A stretch of 6,124 nucleotides of DNA from Candidatus Methanoplasma sp. (lineage in GTDB: Archaea > Thermoplasmatota > Thermoplasmata > Methanomassiliicoccales > Methanomethylophilaceae), in NCBI GenBank assembly GCA_031288985.1, contig JAITQH010000026.1, forward strand, positions 1-6,124, given 5' to 3'. The position numbers were made by a program, and so were the translations under genes. Below, piece after piece: positions 1-3,541 of this stretch. Positions within the stretch are counted from its first letter, which is position 1. Each line of letters starts with the position of its first letter. The notes below the pieces were generated by a model, which saw only the letters and a list, made by a program, of their open reading frames with translations, searched no databases and was not told where the DNA came from.

Positions 1-17
1 TGCCATGCAGCTCAGGG

Positions 18-509
18 GTGCCCCTGCAGAGACACTACCGGTATTCGATGATCAAAGGAATCCCCGTCTCCGATTTGGGGGGGGGGGTCTCTGAAGACAT
101 TCTCCGAAAACTGCAGTCAGACGGCATAAAAACTGTCAAAGCTTGGGGTTTATCCTACAATAATGACCTGCCCGGCGGTGGGAGGAATTCAAAAACGTGG
201 GAAAAACTTAACGTGGGGGACAAAGTTATATTCTATGGGTCGAAGAAATTGTTTTCCCATGGCGTGGTGTTGTCAAAATTCAAGAACCGCCCGCTGGCCG
301 AAATGTGGTGGGGACGGGACAGCAAGGGCAATACATGGGATTTGATCTTTCTCATCAAAGATCTGGTGGAAACAGATGTCCAATGGAATCCGGCCAGAAT
401 GGGTTACGGGGACAAGCATGTCGTCCAAGGCGCTACGCTTTACGATCTATCCGGATCCAAGGGTCAGGAATTGTGGCAAATGCTTCTGGAAGGGCAAAAA
501 CAGAAATGA
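18..509 (+). CDS. EVE/PUA-like domain protein, probably 5'-truncated by the window edge
   Basis: The protein matches the general pattern of EVE-like (PUA-fold) domains found in restriction-type and modified-base-reading proteins: an AWGLS strand, then N..TWEKL, a GDKVIFYG strand, an F..GVVLSKFKN strand, LAEMWWGRD, TWDLIFLIKDL, and near the end MGYGDKHVVQG. In this family such a domain often sits at the C-terminus of a larger endonuclease or ATPase, and it may bind modified nucleotides; that role is inferred here. The frame stays open to the left edge (from base 3), and neither the GTG at 18 nor the ATG at 48 has a clear ribosome binding site, so the real start is probably upstream. An 11-G run lies at residues 20-23. 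Base composition is A/T-richer than the rest (24 G/C of 60 at 181-240, against 35 of 60 at 2881-2940), suggesting acquired DNA. The stop is TGA. The fold call is moderately sure; the function is unknown. Confidence 0.6.
   Translation: MPLQRHYRYSMIKGIPVSDLGGGVSEDILRKLQSDGIKTVKAWGLSYNNDLPGGGRNSKTWEKLNVGDKVIFYGSKKLFSHGVVLSKFKNRPLAEMWWGRDSKGNTWDLIFLIKDLVETDVQWNPARMGYGDKHVVQGATLYDLSGSKGQELWQMLLEGQKQK
77..87 (+). repeat. Poly-G tract of 11 inside the EVE-like reading frame
   Basis: Eleven consecutive G residues encode the end of Leu plus Gly-Gly-Gly in the EVE-like protein. Tracts of this length are prone to slipped-strand length change. Before the tract, two frames are open to the left edge: the one that joins the EVE-like domain at the present length, and a second one (from base 2, with an ATG at 5) that now hits TGA at 92-94 but would join the domain if one G were lost. 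The third frame stops at 49-51. Confidence 0.85.
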
Positions 510-850
510 CTGAGATCTCCTGATTCGGCCGCATCTTCATGATGTGGGTTCACGCGTTCAAGCCACAAAGTTGTTGATGTGCCGCATCCCTTTGAACGCC
601 TTGAAACGCCGCCCGGCCGCGCAATAAACGATAATCATGACAACATCAGTTTCCGTTCAGTCCGTTGTGGAGAAGACCGCCGTGTTCCTTCGCGGCGCGG
701 ACATCGTCCACAGGGCGATGATCAACGTGAACACGGACAGCGTCAATGCGTCCGTCGCGCCCTGCGGTGAAGAAGCCGTCGTGTTGGAATGGCGCGTCCG
801 TAATGGGCGGAAGTCTGTGTTTGAGCACGCATCAAAGTTAAATACTATTC
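510..850. other. Region without a convincing gene; possible decayed coding sequence
   Basis: No RNA gene or confident protein gene is visible. A plus-strand frame (637-861, 74 codons, TAA stop) has the G/C-rich third positions typical of the neighbouring genes but no ribosome binding site and no recognised motif. The opposite strand over 660-848 is also open and encodes a hydrophobic stretch (LTLSVFTLIIALWTM) that looks like a membrane helix. It then meets a stop at 657-659 and reads on in frame to another stop at 558-560. This could be a remnant of a membrane protein gene, but neither reading is strong enough to annotate as a gene. Confidence 0.4.
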
Positions 851-901
851 ACACTATGTAAAGTATAAGATACATTATGTCTGTTTAAAATGACATGATG
901 T
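851..901 (+). promoter_or_regulatory. Three phased palindromic operators, ACAT-N-ATGT
   Basis: Three 9-bp palindromes lie at 851-859 (ACACTATGT, one mismatch in the left arm), 872-880 (ACATTATGT) and 893-901 (ACATGATGT). Their centres at 855, 876 and 897 are exactly 21 bp apart, two helical turns, so all three face the same side of the DNA. Together the last two also form a larger inverted repeat (871-881 against 892-902, 10 of 11 matching). They bracket the probable TATA element and start of transcription of the membrane protein and regulator pair. The natural candidate ligand is the XRE-type regulator encoded at 1403-1630, giving self-repression; this assignment is inference. Confidence 0.7.
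857..871 (+). promoter_or_regulatory. Probable archaeal BRE/TATA element of the DUF2178-XRE operon
   Basis: The sequence TGTAAAG followed by TATAAGAT resembles a BRE plus TATA pair in an A/T-rich stretch. Transcription starting about 26 bases after the TATA centre would begin near 893, leaving room for the ribosome binding site at 906-914. Two other A/T-rich boxes, TTAAATAC at 838-845 and TTTAAAAT at 884-891, are possible alternatives; the latter would place the start too close to the ribosome binding site. Confidence 0.4.
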
Positions 902-905
902 AAAG

Positions 906-914
906 GGAAGAGGA
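906..914 (+). promoter_or_regulatory. Purine-rich ribosome binding site for the DUF2178-like gene
   Basis: The purine-rich GGAAGAGGA lies four bases before the ATG at 919 and supports that start. Its presence shows that this operon has a leader, unlike the rpe gene downstream. Confidence 0.55.
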
Positions 915-918
915 TAAA

Positions 919-1410
919 ATGTCATTTGGAGTCAAAGCAGTGAACGCGACGGCAGGCGCCATATTGCTGGCGGCGTATGTCGTATTGGCATTGGGGCGGG
1001 GCGCGTCCGGACCGGAGGATATCGACAGTCTGAGATCGTTGGCCGAATTCATGCTCGTGTTCGCGATCGTGGGTGTTGTTGCGATAATTGCGGTGAACAT
1101 CATATATCGTATCGCGGTCTGTGCGGTGTTTGCGGCAAAGAACAAAGATGCGAACGACGGAGATATCGAAAGGAGCGTGTCGGCCGTCGTCGGATGCGAG
1201 GATGAGATGGACAAACTGATCAACCTGAAATCCCAACAGATCGGGTACGCATGCGTGGGAATGGGCATCGTTGCGACGCTGTTTGCCTTCGCATACGGCG
1301 ATTCGCCCGCGCTGGCCCTGAACATCCTGTTCGCATCGCTCCTGCTTGGTGTGATAGCAGAGGGCTTCGCGTCCTGCGGCATGTATGCGAGGGGAGTCCG
1401 CCATGGCTGA
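919..1410 (+). CDS. Four-helix membrane protein, DUF2178-like, paired with an XRE regulator
   Basis: This 163-residue protein has four hydrophobic segments, about residues 7-25, 44-73, 108-125 and 130-150. An acidic cytoplasmic-type loop between the second and third carries EDEMDKLINLKSQQIGY (residues 94-110). That loop pattern (DE.DKLI.LKS followed by a helix) and the four-helix layout recall DUF2178-type small membrane proteins, which commonly sit beside a small XRE-family regulator in bacteria and archaea. Its biochemical role is unknown; acting as a membrane partner or sensor for the regulator is a guess. The start is supported by a ribosome binding site at 906-914. The stop TGA overlaps the next gene by 8 bases, indicating translational coupling. 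Transcription is probably controlled by the three phased palindromes just upstream. The antisense frames over this region are shadows. Confidence 0.8.
   Translation: MSFGVKAVNATAGAILLAAYVVLALGRGASGPEDIDSLRSLAEFMLVFAIVGVVAIIAVNIIYRIAVCAVFAAKNKDANDGDIERSVSAVVGCEDEMDKLINLKSQQIGYACVGMGIVATLFAFAYGDSPALALNILFASLLLGVIAEGFASCGMYARGVRHG
1389..1396 (+). promoter_or_regulatory. Ribosome binding site deciding the XRE regulator start
   Basis: GAGGGGAG ends six bases before the ATG at 1403. It lies downstream of the in-frame ATG at 1385, which would itself have no such site, so the start at 1403 is preferred. Confidence 0.6.
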
Positions 1411-1630
1411 AAGGCTTGTGATCACGAACAACATCCGGAAGCTCAGATTCTTCGCTGACGAAATGACGCAGTTGGATCTGGCGGAAAGGGTCAACGCTTC
1501 CCGGCAGACCATCATCGCTTTGGAGGCGGGAAAATACACGCCGTCGCTGGAACTGGCGTTCCGCATCGCGAACGTGTTCGGAGTGGCCGTCGGCGAGGTG
1601 TTCGAATGCCGCGCGGATGCGGAAGGATGA
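1403..1630 (+). CDS. Small XRE/Cro-family helix-turn-helix transcriptional regulator
   Basis: This 75-residue protein is essentially one helix-turn-helix domain: NNIRKLRF at residues 9-16, helix two QLDLAERV at 23-30, the turn, and recognition helix SRQTIIALEAGK at 33-44, then the family-typical YTPSLELAFRIANVFGV and the ending EVF. This is the short XRE class (MTQ..LAE.V..SRQTI..LE.GKY.PSLELAF.IA..F) that often accompanies DUF2178-like membrane proteins. It should bind DNA as a dimer and most likely represses its own operon through the ACAT-N-ATGT sites at 851-901. The ATG at 1403 is chosen over the in-frame ATG at 1385 because of the ribosome binding site at 1389-1396; the gene then overlaps the preceding one by 8 bases. 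The stop is TGA. The family is confident; the target sites are inferred. Confidence 0.92.
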   Translation: MAERLVITNNIRKLRFFADEMTQLDLAERVNASRQTIIALEAGKYTPSLELAFRIANVFGVAVGEVFECRADAEG

Positions 1631-1690
1631 GCACCGCCTCATATTCGGCGTCCAATGCTCGGATCGCGGGGCGGCGAAAGCCGCTCCGTG

Positions 1691-1704
1691 TCCAAAATTT
1701 AAAT
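1691..1704 (+). promoter_or_regulatory. BRE/TATA promoter of rpe, positioned for a leaderless transcript
   Basis: TCCAAAA (BRE-like) is followed by TTTAAAT at 1698-1704. The TATA centre at about 1701 predicts transcription starting near 1727-1729, exactly at the ATG of rpe. No ribosome binding site precedes that ATG, so the messenger is probably leaderless, a common arrangement in archaea. Confidence 0.6.
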
Positions 1705-1712
1705 CAAATGAC

Positions 1713-1726
1713 GTACATACGTGTAC
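1713..1726. promoter_or_regulatory. Short inverted and direct repeat at the rpe transcription start
   Basis: GTACA-TACG-TGTAC forms a 5-bp-arm inverted repeat between the TATA element and the rpe start. The same stretch holds a direct repeat, GTACATA, at 1713-1719 and 1723-1729, ten bases apart, about one helical turn. Its position would suit an operator blocking transcription, but short repeats like this can occur by chance, and it does not match the ACAT-N-ATGT sites upstream. Confidence 0.3.
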
Positions 1727-1728
1727 AT

Positions 1729-2394
1729 ATGACAAAGGTCGCACCCTCGCTCCTCTCCGCGGACTTCTCAAAATTGGGGTCCGAGGTCGAACGCATCGAG
1801 AAAGCCGGGGCCGACTGGGCGCACTTGGATGTCATGGACGGCATGTTCGTTCCCAACATAACCATAGGTCCGCTGGTCATCGGGGCGATCCGAGGCATGA
1901 CCGATCTGCCTTTCGACGTCCACCTTATGATCGAAGACCCCGTTCGCTATGCTGACGCCTTCGCGAAGGCGGGCGCAGACATGCTCACGATACATGCGGA
2001 GGCGAGCGGAGACACCTTGGCGGCTCTTGACAGGATACACGACCTGGGCCTCAAAGCCGGGATCACGCTGAACCCTCCCATCCCGGTCTCCGCCCTCGAC
2101 AGATACTTGGACAAGGTGGATCTGGTTCTGATCATGACCGTTCAGGCGGGATTCGGCGGGCAGTCGTTCCAGGAATCGGGGCTTGGCAAGATATCTTACG
2201 TCAGAGATTACGCCGAGGCCCACAACCCCGGACTGGAGATCTCCGTCGACGGAGGCATAAACCGCGAAACGGGGAAGAGATGCGTGGACGCGGGAGCGAC
2301 GGTCCTGGCTGCGGGCAGTTCGCTGTTCAAAATAAGAGACATGGGTTCCGAGATCGCGCTGTGGAAGGGTTTCGGACGGGACGCAGGGATGTGA
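1729..2394 (+). CDS. rpe: Ribulose-phosphate 3-epimerase
   Basis: The enzyme interconverts D-ribulose 5-phosphate and D-xylulose 5-phosphate in the cytosolic pentose phosphate pathway. The 221-residue protein is full length for this TIM-barrel family. Visible motifs are APSLLSADF (residues 5-13, Ser7), AHLDVMDGMFVPN (31-43) with metal ligand His32 and catalytic/metal Asp34, FDVHLMI with His65, the phosphate-region loop MTVQAGFGGQSF, SVDGGIN with the second catalytic Asp, and AAGSSLF near the end. The loop reads TVQAGFGG where the usual form is T/SVEPGFGG or SVNPGFGG, a mild variation. The frame is open upstream to 1606, but that extension is not family-like; ATG 1729 gives the standard N-terminus and fits the leaderless promoter. 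An ATG at 1708 is possible but falls upstream of the expected transcript start. FEN1 follows 4 bases after the TGA stop, implying co-transcription. Confidence 0.95.
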   Translation: MTKVAPSLLSADFSKLGSEVERIEKAGADWAHLDVMDGMFVPNITIGPLVIGAIRGMTDLPFDVHLMIEDPVRYADAFAKAGADMLTIHAEASGDTLAALDRIHDLGLKAGITLNPPIPVSALDRYLDKVDLVLIMTVQAGFGGQSFQESGLGKISYVRDYAEAHNPGLEISVDGGINRETGKRCVDAGATVLAAGSSLFKIRDMGSEIALWKGFGRDAGM

Positions 2395-2398
2395 TCCC

Positions 2399-3427
2399 GT
2401 GGGAGTCAACCTTTCGGGACTTACGGAGTTCGACACCGTTGAGCTCGCGGATCTCAACGGAAAGAGCGTCGCCATCGACGCGTACAACACTTTGTATCAG
2501 TTCCTTTCGATCATCCGGCAGCCTGACGGATCCCCGCTGAGCGACAGCCGCGGGAGGGTCACGTCGCACCTGTCGGGCATACTGTACCGCACCACCAACC
2601 TCATCGGGCAGGGCATCGAACCGTCGTTCGTCTTTGACGGGAAGCCTCATGATCTGAAGAAGGCGACGCTTGACGAACGCAGGGAGAGGCGGGAGAAGGC
2701 AACGGCGGAATGGGAGGAGGCCATTGAATCCGGAGACGTCGAGAAGGCGTACTCCAAAGCTCAGCAGACCTCGAAGATGACTCCCGAGATCAGAGGGTCC
2801 GCCAAGGAGCTGATAGGCTATCTCGGGCTTCCGATGATAGACGCTCCGTCCGACGGAGAGGCGCAGGCCGCGTACATGTGCAGGAAAGGAGATGTGTGGG
2901 CTGCCGCATCGCAGGACTTCGATTCGATCCTGTTCGGCACGCCGATGCTCGTAAGGAATCTGACCGTCACCGGAAGAAGGAAAGTTCCGGGAAAGGATCA
3001 GTACAAGGAAGTGTGCACCGAGGTCATAAGCTCCCAGGCGTTCCTGGACGCGCTCGGGGTCTCAAGAGAGCAGCTGGTGGACGCCTGCATCCTCATGGGG
3101 ACGGACTTCAATCCCGGGATCATGGGCGTGGGGCCGAAAAAAGGCCTTAAACTGATCAGGGACCACGGCGACGCAGAACACGCGCTGGCACACCTTGGAA
3201 AGGAGATCCCGGAGCTCCAAGAGGTGCGCGACATATTCCTTAACGGGGAATACACCGACGAGTACGACATAAAACCGGGAAAGGTGGACAGGCAGGCCGT
3301 CATAGACATGCTGAAGGGATATGATTTCTCGGAGGACAGGATCGCCGGGACCTTGGACAGGATCGAGGACTCCAGAAAGTCTGCGGACTCCAGAAGAAGA
3401 CAGAAGTCGCTGGATTCCTGGTTTTGA
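2399..3427 (+). CDS. fen: Flap endonuclease 1 (FEN1), archaeal type
   Basis: FEN1 is a structure-specific 5' nuclease that trims flaps during Okazaki-fragment maturation and base excision repair. The 342-residue length and layout fit archaeal FEN1: N-domain with VAIDAYN (Asp27) and FVFDGKP (Asp80), a charged arch region (residues 85-125), I-domain with APSDGEAQAAYM (Asp152, Glu154), SQDFDSILFG (Asp173, Asp175), a helix-hairpin-helix region GTDFNPGIMGVGPKKGLKLI with Asp236, and a terminal PCNA-binding box QKSLDSWF at the last eight residues. Position 152 is Asp, where Glu is usual; the other six metal-binding acids are present. The start is GTG at 2399: it gives the family's MGV N-terminus, whose Gly2 is part of the active site. 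GTGATC at 2391-2396 can pair with the 16S 3' end but is unusually close. The gene lies 4 bases behind rpe and probably shares its promoter. The stop is TGA. Confidence 0.97.
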   Translation: MGVNLSGLTEFDTVELADLNGKSVAIDAYNTLYQFLSIIRQPDGSPLSDSRGRVTSHLSGILYRTTNLIGQGIEPSFVFDGKPHDLKKATLDERRERREKATAEWEEAIESGDVEKAYSKAQQTSKMTPEIRGSAKELIGYLGLPMIDAPSDGEAQAAYMCRKGDVWAAASQDFDSILFGTPMLVRNLTVTGRRKVPGKDQYKEVCTEVISSQAFLDALGVSREQLVDACILMGTDFNPGIMGVGPKKGLKLIRDHGDAEHALAHLGKEIPELQEVRDIFLNGEYTDEYDIKPGKVDRQAVIDMLKGYDFSEDRIAGTLDRIEDSRKSADSRRRQKSLDSWF

Positions 3428-3541
3428 CGAATATCGGCTTCTGCTTTCCGTTCACCTGCCGCTGCGATCCCCTCGACGTCCGTTCAGGCATGGCTTGGCA
3501 TCGTCGTCTTCTGCCTCGCGTTTTCGGCAGACGGATAAGAT
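3428..3541. other. Convergent intergenic spacer between FEN1 and the TPR gene
   Basis: This 114-base gap separates two genes that end facing each other, so it should hold both transcript ends. A short imperfect hairpin is possible (TCTGCC at 3510-3515 with GGCAGA at 3526-3531), but no T-rich tract follows on either strand, so no terminator is called. No gene is seen. Confidence 0.5.

Noticed and set aside
14..25. AGGGG-TG-CCCCT palindrome as an insertion-sequence end
   Set aside because: Only 5-bp arms, no partner repeat or target duplication in the window.
637..861. 74-codon plus-strand frame with G/C-rich third positions
   Set aside because: No ribosome binding site, no recognisable motif, and its end runs into the operator region; kept only as a note on the gene-poor stretch.
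885..1566. Long minus-strand frames opposite the membrane protein and regulator genes
   Set aside because: Antisense shadows of well-supported plus-strand genes with ribosome binding sites and family motifs.
1606..1728. Upstream extension of the rpe reading frame to an ATG at 1606
   Set aside because: The extra 41 residues are not family-like, overlap the XRE gene end, and lie upstream of the TATA element; the ATG at 1729 gives the standard N-terminus.
3505..3533. Hairpin in the convergent spacer as a bidirectional terminator
   Set aside because: Stem is short and imperfect and no T-rich tract follows on either strand.
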